A stretch of 64,000 bases of DNA from Alphaproteobacteria bacterium UBA4588 (lineage in GTDB: Bacteria > Pseudomonadota > Alphaproteobacteria > Rhodobacterales > Rhodobacteraceae). The stretch is taken from contig CAJJAW010000005.1 of the NCBI GenBank assembly GCA_905182195.1, forward strand, positions 434,001 to 498,000. Direction: 5' to 3'. Below the pieces are notes generated by a model. It made no database searches, was not told the DNA's origin, and saw only the letters and a list, made by a program, of their open reading frames with translations. This document shows positions 43,788 through 52,746 of this stretch, one piece after another (positions within the stretch are counted from its first letter, which is position 1; each line of letters starts with the position of its first letter). The translations under genes were made by a program, and so were the position numbers.

Positions 43788-44744
43788 ATGCAACTTCAGC
43801 ATCTATTGGGGATACAACCCCTAAACCCCCAGCAAATTACGGAAATCTTGAATTTGGCCGATCATTATGCCGACGGCAACAGGACATGTTCGCGAAACAG
43901 TAATGTGTTGGCAGGCTGCACCCAGATCAATATGTTTTTTGAAAACTCAACACGAACGCAGGCTAGTTTTGAGATTGCTGGCAAACGGCTAGGCGCTGAT
44001 GTGATGAATATGGCCATGCAGGGCAGTTCTATCAAGAAGGGCGAAACACTTATTGATACGGCTTTGACCCTCAATGCCATGCACCCTGATTTGATTGTGG
44101 TTCGCCATCCCCATTCAGGAGCTGTCGATCTTTTGGCACAGAAGGTAAATTGCTCGGTGCTCAATGCAGGCGATGGCTGGCATGAGCACCCTACTCAAGC
44201 CCTATTGGATGCTCTGACCATCCGCCGCTCCAAAGGCAGATTACACCGCCTAAACATTGCGATTTGTGGGGATATTGCCCACAGTCGAGTGGCGCGATCT
44301 AACCTTATTTTGCTAGGGAAAATGGAAAATAGGGTCCGCCTTGTGGGACCTGCAACGTTGATGCCAGCTGGGATCACAGAGCTTGGAGTTGAGGTCTACC
44401 ATGATATGGAAGAAGGCCTAAAAAATGTTGATGTGGTAATGATGCTCCGCCTACAACGTGAGCGTATGGATGGTGGGTTTATACCATCCGAGCGCGAATA
44501 TTATCATCGGTATGGTTTAGATGCCGCCAAACTAAGTAAGGCAAAGCCTGATGCAATCGTTATGCACCCTGGACCGATGAACCGTGGCGTTGAAATTGAT
44601 GGTGACATTGCTGATGATCTCAGCCGCAGTGTTATCCAAGAGCAGGTTGAGATGGGAGTTGCGGTACGCATGGCAGCCATGGATATTTTAGTACGCAACC
44701 GGCGGCAAGACCTCCGAGAAACAAAACATGAGCCCACTCTATGA
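43788..44744 (+). CDS. pyrB: Aspartate carbamoyltransferase catalytic subunit
   Basis: Joins carbamoyl phosphate and aspartate in the committed step of pyrimidine synthesis. It has 318 residues. The carbamoyl-phosphate site is STRTQ at 54-58 in [16 protein letters not shown]; other blocks are [43 protein letters not shown] and [19 protein letters not shown] lies five bases before the ATG. No regulatory pyrI is present. It precedes a 33-residue membrane peptide gene and a PyrC' gene, suggesting the ATCase-pseudo-dihydroorotase complex known from Pseudomonas. Confidence 0.96.
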   Translation: MQLQHLLGIQPLNPQQITEILNLADHYADGNRTCSRNSNVLAGCTQINMFFENSTRTQASFEIAGKRLGADVMNMAMQGSSIKKGETLIDTALTLNAMHPDLIVVRHPHSGAVDLLAQKVNCSVLNAGDGWHEHPTQALLDALTIRRSKGRLHRLNIAICGDIAHSRVARSNLILLGKMENRVRLVGPATLMPAGITELGVEVYHDMEEGLKNVDVVMMLRLQRERMDGGFIPSEREYYHRYGLDAAKLSKAKPDAIVMHPGPMNRGVEIDGDIADDLSRSVIQEQVEMGVAVRMAAMDILVRNRRQDLRETKHEPTL

Positions 44745-44771
44745 ACCTAGTTATCATCGGAGGTTTTTTTT
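44707..44771 (+). promoter_or_regulatory. Possible attenuator or SD-masking stem between pyrB and the 33-residue gene
   Basis: The last codons of pyrB (44707-44716) are complementary over ten bases, one G-T pair included, to 44758-44767, which holds the GGAGG of the next gene. Eight T residues (44764-44771) follow. A smaller alternative stem AACCT/AGGTT (44744-44748 and 44761-44765) also runs into the T-run. Either form could terminate or mask ribosome binding. The large loop of the longer stem lowers confidence. Confidence 0.35.
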
Positions 44772-44774
44772 ATC

Positions 44775-44876
44775 ATGAACGAACCTAAAGATCCACGCAT
44801 GTCAGGTAAAATCGCCATGTATGTGCTGATCTTCATAACAGCTCTCGTAAGCCTGATGATTTGGATAGCCGGATGA
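44775..44876 (+). CDS. 33-residue single-helix membrane protein between pyrB and pyrC'
   Basis: A very short ORF: a charged start MNEPKDPRMSGK, then a hydrophobic helix IAMYVLIFITALVSLMIW, ending IAG. The GGAGG at 44759-44763 is a good but slightly distant ribosome binding site (11 bases). The stop overlaps the pyrC' start as ATGA, the typical mark of translational coupling, which argues that it is translated. I do not recognise a family. Helix plus positive inside suggests an inner-membrane miniprotein. Confidence 0.65.
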   Translation: MNEPKDPRMSGKIAMYVLIFITALVSLMIWIAG

Positions 44877-46132
44877 AATCTCTGCGCATCACCAATGTTC
44901 ACATAATTGATCCTGAACGCCAAACTGTTGAGTTGGGCAGCCTTACCATTAAACATGGCCTAATCTCAGCCGAAGATACCACAGTTCTTACATACGACGG
45001 CCAAGGCAAGTATTTGGCGCCAGGCATTGTAGATATTGGCACAAAAGTCTGTGAACCCGGTGAACGACATAAAGAAAGCTTCCGCTCTGCCGGCCTGGCT
45101 GCTGCGGCAGGCGGGGTTACGACATTGATCACCAGGCCTGACACAGATCCAGCTATCGACAGTCCAGAAACCCTAGAATTTGCCGGCCGCCGTGCGCAGG
45201 CGGCCTGTGCAGTACATACTTATCAAATGGCTGCTTTGACCAAGGGCCGCTTAGGCCGCGAGATGACTGAAATTGGGTTTTTGCAAGATGCTGGCGCCAT
45301 TGCCTTTACGGATTGTGACGCTGTTGTCACAGACACCAAAGTCCTTTCACGGGCCTTGACATATGCCCGGCAACTAGGCGCTTTGGTGATTGGCCACCCA
45401 CAAGATCCAGGTCTATCAAAAGGTGCAGCCGCCACATCCGGAAAGTTTGCCTCTTTGCAGGCCATCCCAGCCGTATCGCCCATGGCAGAACGGCTAGGGC
45501 TGGAACGGGATTTGGCATTGGTTGAAATGACTGGTGCTAAATATCATGCTGATCAGATCTCTACAGCGCTTGCGCTTCCAGCATTGGAGCGCGCCAAGCA
45601 ACAGGGATTAGATGTAACCGCAGGTGTGAGCATCCATCATTTGACGCTTAATGAATTTGACGTGGCCGACTACAGAAGCTTTTTCAAAGTCAAACCTCCA
45701 CTGCGCTCCGAAGAAGATCGGCAGGCAGTGGTCTCAGCTTTAGCCTCTGGGCTGCTTGATATTATCAGCTCAATGCACACGCCGCAGAACGAAGAATCCA
45801 AACGCCTGCCTTATGAGCAGGCAGCATCTGGAGCAGTCGCTTTAGAAACCCTGTTGCCCGCTGCCCTGCGCCTGTATCACTCCGATCATCTAAGCCTACC
45901 ACAGCTGTTCCGCGCGCTTTCTTTGAACCCAGCCAACCGCTTGGGCCTGCCCTGTGGCCGCTTATCGGAGGGGGCACCAGCTGATTTGATCCTATTTGAT
46001 CCAAATTCACCCTTTCTGCTAGATCGTTTCCAGCTGAACTCTAAATCCAAAAATACTCCCTTTGACGGCCAGCGCATGCAAGGACGCGTTTTGGCGACCT
46101 TTGTGGACGGTCAAAAGGTGTACCAACGGTGA
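44873..46132 (+). CDS. Dihydroorotase-like protein PyrC' (metal ligands missing)
   Basis: A 419-residue amidohydrolase-fold protein of the class I dihydroorotase family. It begins MKSLRITNVHIIDPERQ and ends TPFDGQRMQGRVLATFVDG. In active enzymes a DxHxH segment binds zinc; here residues 54-59 read DIGTKV followed by CEPGERHKES. The later active-site aspartate segment (SDHAP) reads SSMHTP, near residue 300. Thus the catalytic centre is lost, as in Pseudomonas PyrC', a non-catalytic partner needed to assemble aspartate carbamoyltransferase. An active dihydroorotase must lie elsewhere. The start overlaps the preceding miniprotein by 4 nt. Confidence 0.88.
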   Translation: MKSLRITNVHIIDPERQTVELGSLTIKHGLISAEDTTVLTYDGQGKYLAPGIVDIGTKVCEPGERHKESFRSAGLAAAAGGVTTLITRPDTDPAIDSPETLEFAGRRAQAACAVHTYQMAALTKGRLGREMTEIGFLQDAGAIAFTDCDAVVTDTKVLSRALTYARQLGALVIGHPQDPGLSKGAAATSGKFASLQAIPAVSPMAERLGLERDLALVEMTGAKYHADQISTALALPALERAKQQGLDVTAGVSIHHLTLNEFDVADYRSFFKVKPPLRSEEDRQAVVSALASGLLDIISSMHTPQNEESKRLPYEQAASGAVALETLLPAALRLYHSDHLSLPQLFRALSLNPANRLGLPCGRLSEGAPADLILFDPNSPFLLDRFQLNSKSKNTPFDGQRMQGRVLATFVDGQKVYQR

Positions 46133-46749
46133 TGCCTGATTTTGTGACACCAACAATGATATTAGCGGCATGGGCCTTGGCAGGTTATCTTCTGGGATCG
46201 ATACCTTTCGGGATCGTTGTAGCCCGCCTTATGGGGCTTGGCGATTTACGCCAAATAGGCTCAGGCAATATTGGCGCCACCAATGTACTGCGAACCGGTT
46301 CTAAACCGGGGGCTGCACTGACCTTGATAGCCGATGCCGGAAAAGCAGGCGCAGCAGTTCTTTTAGCCCGCGCACTGGTCGCCGATGATGCTGCACAATT
46401 GGCGGGGCTTGCCGCTTTTTTTGGCCATTGTTATCCAATATGGTTAAAATTTCGCGGTGGGAAGGGAGTGTCAACCTTCTTTGGGTTACTTTTTGCCCTG
46501 GCGTGGCCCATCGGCTTAGCAGCCGGTGCCACTTGGTTGATTATCGCAGCTATTTTTCGTTATTCTAGCCTCGCAGCCCTCGTCACTGCTACCCTGACAC
46601 CACTATTTATGATAATATTATCCCAATCCCAACTGCTGACCCTCAGCATTGCCCTAACTCTTTTAATTTCTTGGAGACACAAAGAGAATATTAGTCGTCT
46701 TGTGCGGTTTCAGGAAAGTAAAATTGGAGAAAATAATTTTAAAATTTAA
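46132..46749 (+). CDS. plsY: Acyl-phosphate:glycerol-3-phosphate acyltransferase
   Basis: Integral membrane enzyme that acylates glycerol 3-phosphate from acyl phosphate, opening phospholipid synthesis. It has 205 residues and about five hydrophobic helices. The three family motifs appear: GYLLGSIPFGIVVARLMG, GSGNIGATNVLRTGSKPGA and FRGGKGVSTFFG. The ATG shares its A with the pyrC' stop codon (TGATG). Co-transcription with pyrimidine genes is a recurring roseobacter arrangement, as I recall, without an obvious functional link. Confidence 0.94.
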   Translation: MPDFVTPTMILAAWALAGYLLGSIPFGIVVARLMGLGDLRQIGSGNIGATNVLRTGSKPGAALTLIADAGKAGAAVLLARALVADDAAQLAGLAAFFGHCYPIWLKFRGGKGVSTFFGLLFALAWPIGLAAGATWLIIAAIFRYSSLAALVTATLTPLFMIILSQSQLLTLSIALTLLISWRHKENISRLVRFQESKIGENNFKI

Positions 46750-46864
46750 ATTAGTACTCCTATTCATAGACACAATCCAAACGGGTTTTCATAGTATTTC
46801 ATCTTCAGAAAAATAACCGTCCGTGCACTATTTATGTTACTAAAAATTTAACCTGCATAACGGT

Positions 46865-48235
46865 TTAATAAGAGTATTCTTCATAAATTCGGTTTAAATC
46901 CCCATCCCAGTCGCCATTATAGCGTGCAAGAAGTTCATCTGCTGGAGTTTGACCAGTTTCTAAACTGTCTTGCAGTGCATTGAGGAAGTGCGTCTCATCA
47001 GGCACCATTCCACCGGCACCCGCCCGCGCGCGCGAAGTCAGACCCGCATTGGCAATTTCCACCGCTTGGCGTGCCAAATCCATCATCTTGATGTTGCCAA
47101 CTTCGGCTTGCAATCCATCAACTGAGGCAGAAATTCGCAAATCTTCTCGAGTAGTAGCATCCATGCCTTTGACCAAATCCCAAGCCGCGTCTAAGGATGC
47201 TTGATCATACAGAAGTCCTACCCAAAAGGCTGGTAACGCACAAAGACGGCGCCAAGGGCCTCCGTCCGCGCCGCGCATTTCCATAAATTGCTTGATACGC
47301 GCCTCTGGGAAGATTGTTGTAAGATGATCAGCCCAATCACTCAGTGTGGGTATCTCTGCGGGAAGAGCTGGCAGTTTGCCTTTTAGAAAATCGCGGAACG
47401 ACTGGCCCAGCGCGTCAATGTATTTTCCGTCGCGGTACACAAAATACATTGGCACATCCAACGCATAATCAACATAGCGTTGAAAGCCCATGCCATCCTC
47501 AAACACAAATGGCAGCATGCCTGTACGATCTGCATCCAAATCCCGCCACACCCGAGCTCTCCAAGATTTATGGCCATTCACCTGCCCCTCAAAAAATGGT
47601 GAATTGGCAAACAATGCGGTGGCAACGGGCTGCAAGCCCAAAGCCACACGGAACTTTTGCACCATATCTGCTTCGGAAGCAAAATCGAGGTTCACTTGCA
47701 CAGTGCATGTCCGACGCATCATCGTGCGGCCCATAGTGCCCACTTTGTCCATATAGGCGTCCATCAGCTGGTAGCGGCCCTTGGGCATAAGCCCCACATC
47801 TTCATGTTTCCAAATAGGAGCGGCACCCAGCCCTATGAAACCTACACCGATTTTATCAGCAATATGCTTAACTTCGCTTAAGTGAATATTCACCTCATCA
47901 CAGGTCTCGTGTATAGTCTCGAGTGCCCCTCCCGAGAGCTCTAAGGCGCCACCGGGCTCGAGGCTCACATTTGCGCCATTTTTGGTCAAGCCAATCAAGT
48001 GGCCACTCTCTTCTACAGGAGCCCAGTTAAACTGATCGCGCAGACCATGCAAGATAGATTTAATTGACCGCACACCCTCATAGGGCAGTGCGCCTAGGGT
48101 GTCTTTGCAATAGCCAAATTTTTCATGCTCAGTACCAATTCGCCAGTTATCCTTTGGCTTATTGCCCTCTTCCAGATAGCTTGCCAGCTGCTCAAAGCTC
48201 TCTATTGGACCACCGCCTGATTGTGGTATGGACAT
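46865..48235 (-). CDS. gshA: Glutamate--cysteine ligase (plant/alphaproteobacterial type)
   Basis: First enzyme of glutathione synthesis, ligating glutamate and cysteine with ATP. It has 456 residues, and resembles the class found in alphaproteobacteria and plants, not the E. coli type. Visible are RIGTEHEKFGYC near 32, SLEPGGALELSG, RTCTVQVNLDFASEADMV and MEMRGADGGPWRRLCALPAFW-like text in the C-terminal half. GGAG lies six bases before the ATG. It converges with plsY; the 115 bp between them shows no convincing terminator. Confidence 0.95.
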   Translation of the reverse strand: MSIPQSGGGPIESFEQLASYLEEGNKPKDNWRIGTEHEKFGYCKDTLGALPYEGVRSIKSILHGLRDQFNWAPVEESGHLIGLTKNGANVSLEPGGALELSGGALETIHETCDEVNIHLSEVKHIADKIGVGFIGLGAAPIWKHEDVGLMPKGRYQLMDAYMDKVGTMGRTMMRRTCTVQVNLDFASEADMVQKFRVALGLQPVATALFANSPFFEGQVNGHKSWRARVWRDLDADRTGMLPFVFEDGMGFQRYVDYALDVPMYFVYRDGKYIDALGQSFRDFLKGKLPALPAEIPTLSDWADHLTTIFPEARIKQFMEMRGADGGPWRRLCALPAFWVGLLYDQASLDAAWDLVKGMDATTREDLRISASVDGLQAEVGNIKMMDLARQAVEIANAGLTSRARAGAGGMVPDETHFLNALQDSLETGQTPADELLARYNGDWDGDLNRIYEEYSY

Positions 48236-48306
48236 GTGGGACTCCAGTTATCCGTGTTGATATTAATGAACAGGTGGGCTCTTGATTCAACCAAGTCAAG
48301 GTCTCG

Positions 48307-48819
48307 TCAATGACGTTTAGTACGATTCCGCTGCCAAATCAAAAATAGATCTGGGCCCTTGCCCTGGGTTGCGGCCTGGGCCTGGGTATAATTCACACCA
48401 GGAAGAGCGACCAATGCGTCGAACAATTTATCAGTACCCTCAGCATCGCCCGGAACATAAAGTAAGCCTTCGGGACCATAAAACACCCAAGTGATCCGGC
48501 CCTTTGCATTCCGGTGCAACTCAATTCGTTCCAGCGTATCCATGGAGATCGACATACCACCTTCTGCCGAGAGGTAGCTCACGCGCCTCTCATCCACATC
48601 AACCACCCCAGCACCGCCCTCACCAGCAGGAAATTTAAACCGGCGGTAAGCATCGTGCCCAACTAACCCACCTACAACCAGAAAAATACAACCAGCGATG
48701 CGTGTCGTCCCATAACTAGTAAATACTATAAATAGCCCTGCCATCACAATAAGGCCTGCAAGGATGAAGCCACGATATTTGCGCAGTGAGCTTATAGCTT
48801 CAGGTCTGATAAAACTCAT
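48307..48819 (-). CDS. Conserved hypothetical membrane protein
   Basis: I do not recognise a named family. The 170-residue protein has two N-terminal helices (about 16-34 and 40-56) followed by a soluble domain of about 110 residues with VDVDERRVSYLSAEGG and GPEGLLYVPGDAEG. The soluble part has the look of a small beta-rich PH-like domain, which is inference. The ATG overlaps the rsmE stop by 4 nt with GGGAG upstream, so it is translated together with rsmE; gshA follows it. Confidence 0.75.
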   Translation of the reverse strand: MSFIRPEAISSLRKYRGFILAGLIVMAGLFIVFTSYGTTRIAGCIFLVVGGLVGHDAYRRFKFPAGEGGAGVVDVDERRVSYLSAEGGMSISMDTLERIELHRNAKGRITWVFYGPEGLLYVPGDAEGTDKLFDALVALPGVNYTQAQAATQGKGPDLFLIWQRNRTKRH

Positions 48820-49532
48820 CGCCAATCTCCCAAAGTTGTTTGCCAGAGTGCTAATGCAGCAACAACCGCGGTATCTGCTCTTAAAATTCGTGGCCCCAAA
48901 GAAACCACATGCGCCTGCGACATAGCATCAAGGCGAATGCGTTCTCGAGGGCTGAACCCCCCCTCTGGACCGATCAAGACCGCCCAAGGCCCCGGTTGTT
49001 GTGACAATGAAATAGCTTGTCCTATCCGCATTTCATCACAAAACATAATTTTGCGATCATCCCAGGCGTCCAAAAGCGTAGAAAGCTTTTGCAGCTCCAT
49101 CACCGGCGGGACAAAGGTGCCTCCACACTGTTCAGCGGCCTCCACCGCGTGGCTTTGTAACCGATCTTGGCGAACGCGTTCAGAGTTGGTGAAATCTGTA
49201 TAAACTGGCATAATTTTCCCAGCACCCATCTCAGTCGCTTTTTCGACGATAAAATCCGTGCGGGCTTTTTTAATTGGGGCAAACATCAGCCAAAGATCTG
49301 CTGGCAACATTATTGGCTTGGACTGGCTTTCACAGCGCAGAATACCGGTCTTTTTGCCTGCCTCAACCACCCGAGCCAACCATTCGCCATCACGGCCATT
49401 AAAAAGTTCCAGAACCTCGTCTACACCCTTTCGCATAACACTAAAAAGATAATGTGATTGGTCCCGGCTCAAAGGAACCGATTGCCCCACCCCTAGCGGG
49501 TGATCTACATATAAGCGAACAACTGAAGCCAT
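48816..49532 (-). CDS. rsmE: 16S rRNA (uracil(1498)-N3)-methyltransferase
   Basis: SPOUT-class RNA methyltransferase that modifies U1498 in the 30S subunit. It has 238 residues from MASVVRLYVDHPLGV. The N-terminal PUA-like domain is followed by the trefoil-knot domain: VEKATEMGAGKIMPVYTDFT, AVEAAEQCGGTFVPPV, and the SAM-binding knot LIGPEGGFSPRER plus SLGPRILRADTAV. Its start is 12 bp from the divergent ubiA start. A TTG seven codons upstream is possible but overlaps ubiA. Confidence 0.94.
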   Translation of the reverse strand: MASVVRLYVDHPLGVGQSVPLSRDQSHYLFSVMRKGVDEVLELFNGRDGEWLARVVEAGKKTGILRCESQSKPIMLPADLWLMFAPIKKARTDFIVEKATEMGAGKIMPVYTDFTNSERVRQDRLQSHAVEAAEQCGGTFVPPVMELQKLSTLLDAWDDRKIMFCDEMRIGQAISLSQQPGPWAVLIGPEGGFSPRERIRLDAMSQAHVVSLGPRILRADTAVVAALALWQTTLGDWR

Positions 49533-49544
49533 GGAGCACAGGAT

Positions 49545-50501
49545 ATGACTCAATTAGGCAAATCACCAGAGGGTCAGGTCACCGATGCGGTAAAAGATAA
49601 TTGGGTAGACCGCTTAGCCCCTGCCGCGAGCCGCCCATATTTACGCCTTTCCCGCGCAGACCGACCTATCGGAACTTGGCTTTTGTACATTCCTTGCATC
49701 TGGGGCGTCCTCTTGGCAGCCCTGCATGATGGAAATTTACAAATTTGGGATGCCTGGCTTATATTGGCTTCTGGCGCAGGCGCCTGGCTGATGCGTGGAG
49801 CAGGCTGCAGCTGGAATGACATAACAGATAGACATTTTGACGCCCAAGTCGCCCGCACCCGTTCACGACCCATCCCCTCAGGCCAAGTCACAGTGCGTAG
49901 CGCAGTCGTTTGGATGGCAGCGCAAGCCCTGACTGCCTTTTGCATATTGTTGACCTTCGGGCCCATGGCTATAGCGATCGGTATTGCCAGCCTTGGGTTT
50001 GTTGCAATTTATCCTTTTGCCAAAAGGTTTACTTGGTGGCCACAGGTTTTTCTGGGTCTGGCTTTCAACTGGGGCGCGTTGCTCGGTTGGGTCGCCCACA
50101 CAGGTAAGCTCGAGTGGCCCGCATTAATACTTTACCTCAGCGGAATTTCTTGGACCCTATTTTACGACACCATCTATGCACATCAGGACACCGAAGATGA
50201 CGCTTTGATTGGCGTGAAATCTACAGCGCGTCTGTTTGGTCAGAATAGTCCACGTTGGCTAAGCTTGTTTTTGGGGCTTGCTGTCAGCCTAATGGGCATC
50301 GCTATTTGGATAGCTAATCCAAGTAACGTATTAGGTCTGTGGGTGGCGCTGCTTGGACCCTTGAGCTTTGGCTTGCACATGGCCTGGCAACTCAGCAACC
50401 TAGACATCAACCACAGTGGTATTTTGCTTACATTATTTCGTACAAATCGCGAAACGGGCCTCTTACCCGTACTATTTTTCACCGTAGCGGTGATGCTATG
50501 A
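49545..50501 (+). CDS. ubiA: 4-hydroxybenzoate polyprenyltransferase
   Basis: Integral membrane enzyme attaching the polyprenyl tail to 4-hydroxybenzoate in ubiquinone synthesis. It has 318 residues with about eight helices. Both aspartate-rich motifs are intact: NDITDRHFDAQVARTRSRP (near 92-110) and DTIYAHQDTEDDALIGVKST. A cytoplasmic N-terminal stretch of about 35 residues precedes helix 1. It pairs functionally with the polyprenyl diphosphate synthase at 21.9 kb. Confidence 0.95.
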   Translation: MTQLGKSPEGQVTDAVKDNWVDRLAPAASRPYLRLSRADRPIGTWLLYIPCIWGVLLAALHDGNLQIWDAWLILASGAGAWLMRGAGCSWNDITDRHFDAQVARTRSRPIPSGQVTVRSAVVWMAAQALTAFCILLTFGPMAIAIGIASLGFVAIYPFAKRFTWWPQVFLGLAFNWGALLGWVAHTGKLEWPALILYLSGISWTLFYDTIYAHQDTEDDALIGVKSTARLFGQNSPRWLSLFLGLAVSLMGIAIWIANPSNVLGLWVALLGPLSFGLHMAWQLSNLDINHSGILLTLFRTNRETGLLPVLFFTVAVML

Positions 50502-50554
50502 TTGATCCCGCACCAGTCCCGCTTTAGAACAACCGGAAGACTTAAGGAAAATAA

Positions 50555-52429
50555 ATGAAATTTATCTCGGTCATGCTGTCCGCAGCGGCTTTTGCAATTG
50601 CTGGTTTGGGAGCATATTTTACTGCTCGCATGACGGTCACTTGGATTGAGGATAGTTCTACCAGAGCTGTTGAAAAGCAACTTCGGATGGAAGGGCATTC
50701 TTGGGCAAAGGTTCAAACCTATGGTCTACAAGTCATTTTGGAGGGAGACGCACCATCTGAAGCAGACCGTTTCAAAGCGCTTGCGGCGGCTGGGATGACG
50801 GTAGAAGCTGCCCGCGTGATTGACAACTTTACAATCCAAGACAGAAGTCCCCCCGGTGCACCAAAATTCTCTGTTGAGATATTACGCAACGATACCAGCA
50901 TTTCGCTGATCGGATTGATTCCTACGTCTGCTAACAATACTAATTTCCGTAATCGTATTTTGCGCATTGCAGATGACTTGCCTGTCGCAGATTTCATGGA
51001 AACTGCAGATTATCCTGAACCTGACACTTGGTCCTCTGCCATTTCTTATGCGCTTTTAGCCCTGGAACGCTTGGAGCGCTCAAAAATATCAGTTGGAGAA
51101 GATTTGGTGAAGATCGTAGCTATTGGAGATTCGCCCAAACAAAAGTCTAAGCTTTTTGAGGAACTGACCCGCCGCACACCAGAAGGTATAAAATCCAATA
51201 TTTCAATCAGTGCTCCACGCCCAGTCATCACGCCATTTACGCTACGCTTTAGGATCACCCCTGATGGAGCGTGGTTTGACGCCTGCTCAGCAGATTCCTC
51301 AAAAGCAGCCAAACGTATATTGAACGCTGCAAAAGTGGCCGGTCTTCAAAAAAATGCCACCTGCCGTCAGGGATTAGGCGTACCTTCACCAATGTGGGGG
51401 GAGGCAGCAGCACTCTCCATCACGGCCCTAACCAAGCTTGGCGGTGGGTCAGTTACGTTAAGCGATGCGGACGTAACCCTAACCGCAACAGAAGGTACGG
51501 ATCCTAAGCTTTTTGATAAGATTACCAGCCGTCTTGGCGCAGATTTGCCTGAGGTTTTTGCATTAAAAAAAGTACTCCTTGTTAAAATCGAGGAGGTCGA
51601 TGGCCAAGAAACACCACCCGAAATGATTGCCACTTTATCGCCAGAAGGACAGGTGCAGATCCGTGGATATGTAAATGATGCTTGGGCCAAACGGACATTA
51701 GAAACATTTGCATACGCAATATTTGGGACAGAAGATGTGTTTTTATCTGCCAAGCTGCGGGAAAATTTGCCTAATGGTTGGTTAGTGCGGATTATGGCCA
51801 GCTTAGCTGCACTTGGTAAACTAAACTCTGGCCTTGTGAACGTGACACCTTCGTCTATCTCTTTATCAGGTTTAACCGGAAACACAGCCGCCAAGACCCA
51901 AATTTCGCAAATTCTTTTGGATAAAATTGGTAATGCCGCTGAGTTTGAATTAGATGTCGCCTATCTTGAGCAACTGGACCCCTTGGCACAAATGCAATCG
52001 GGCCCAGAATGTGTGGATGAAATTAGCACTCTGATTGCAAATAATAAAATTACCTTTGAGCCAGGCTCAACCACTCTCGATAGCAACAACCAAAATATAA
52101 TTGATGCTATAGCAGAGGTGTTCAGCCGCTGCCTTGAAGCACCAATTGAGATCGGGGGGCATACGGACAGCCAGGGCCGCGAAGAGATGAACTTAAATCT
52201 AAGCCAAAGCCGAGCTGATGCGGTTTTGAACGCACTACGCTCAGCCCGAGTGAAGCTAAAAACTTTGACTTCTGTGGGGTATGGTGAGGCCCAACCAATC
52301 GCAGACAACACAACAGAATCAGGCCGTGAAGCCAACCGCCGAATAACGTTCGGCCTCTTACTCCCTGACAAGACTGCCCCGCAAGACCTACCTGCCACAG
52401 CTGAGGAGACCAATAATGAACAGAACTGA
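50555..52429 (+). CDS. OmpA-family envelope protein with BON-like N-terminal region
   Basis: A 624-residue envelope protein. The N-terminus (MKFISVMLSAAAFAIAGLGA) is a signal anchor or signal peptide. Two or more repeated alpha/beta segments such as GLQVILEGDAPSEADRFKAL and VQIRGYVNDAWAKRTLETFA resemble BON-type domains. The C-terminal OmpA peptidoglycan-binding domain (about 485-605) contains FEPGSTTLD, IEIGGHTDSQG and NLSQSRADAVLNALRS. The tail is acidic and threonine/proline-rich. It should tether the envelope to peptidoglycan. It overlaps the next gene by 14 nt. Confidence 0.88.
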   Translation: MKFISVMLSAAAFAIAGLGAYFTARMTVTWIEDSSTRAVEKQLRMEGHSWAKVQTYGLQVILEGDAPSEADRFKALAAAGMTVEAARVIDNFTIQDRSPPGAPKFSVEILRNDTSISLIGLIPTSANNTNFRNRILRIADDLPVADFMETADYPEPDTWSSAISYALLALERLERSKISVGEDLVKIVAIGDSPKQKSKLFEELTRRTPEGIKSNISISAPRPVITPFTLRFRITPDGAWFDACSADSSKAAKRILNAAKVAGLQKNATCRQGLGVPSPMWGEAAALSITALTKLGGGSVTLSDADVTLTATEGTDPKLFDKITSRLGADLPEVFALKKVLLVKIEEVDGQETPPEMIATLSPEGQVQIRGYVNDAWAKRTLETFAYAIFGTEDVFLSAKLRENLPNGWLVRIMASLAALGKLNSGLVNVTPSSISLSGLTGNTAAKTQISQILLDKIGNAAEFELDVAYLEQLDPLAQMQSGPECVDEISTLIANNKITFEPGSTTLDSNNQNIIDAIAEVFSRCLEAPIEIGGHTDSQGREEMNLNLSQSRADAVLNALRSARVKLKTLTSVGYGEAQPIADNTTESGREANRRITFGLLLPDKTAPQDLPATAEETNNEQN

Positions 52430-52745
52430 GTTCATCTTAACCACCACAATCATTCTGTTTGTTGCTTTTTGTCTTGGCTGGTTCGCCAATTGGTTGTTCA
52501 ATCGCTTTGTTCGCGTCAGCCATTCTGATGTGAGCGCTTTGGACAAAATGGCCCAATCTTTGTACGAAGCCGAAGAGATGCGGGATCAAGCCATCACCTA
52601 TATTGAAAAACGCGAATCTGAGATGAGCAATCAACTATCACAAGCTGAAGCCGAACTGCGGGCCGCTATGGAAGGTTTACGGGTTGCTCGAACCGAGGCG
52701 GAAGAGCTTCGCACCTACATTGAGCAACAAAACTCTGGCGGTTAG
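52416..52745 (+). CDS. Small membrane-anchored coiled-coil protein
   Basis: A 109-residue protein with one N-terminal helix (about 5-30: FILTTTIILFVAFCLGWFAN), then an uninterrupted charged helical region (LDKMAQSLYEAEEMRDQAIT onward) predicted by eye to form a coiled coil. I do not know the family. The start lies 14 nt inside the OmpA-family gene, so the two are co-translated and may act together in the envelope. It ends one base before the convergent moaE. Confidence 0.8.
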   Translation: MNRTEFILTTTIILFVAFCLGWFANWLFNRFVRVSHSDVSALDKMAQSLYEAEEMRDQAITYIEKRESEMSNQLSQAEAELRAAMEGLRVARTEAEELRTYIEQQNSGG

Positions 52746-52746
52746 T

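Noticed and set aside
44741-44788. 15-codon ORF starting in an ATGA overlap with the pyrB stop
   Set aside because: Very short, no distinct ribosome binding site, and it runs over the better supported 33-codon gene; treated as chance.
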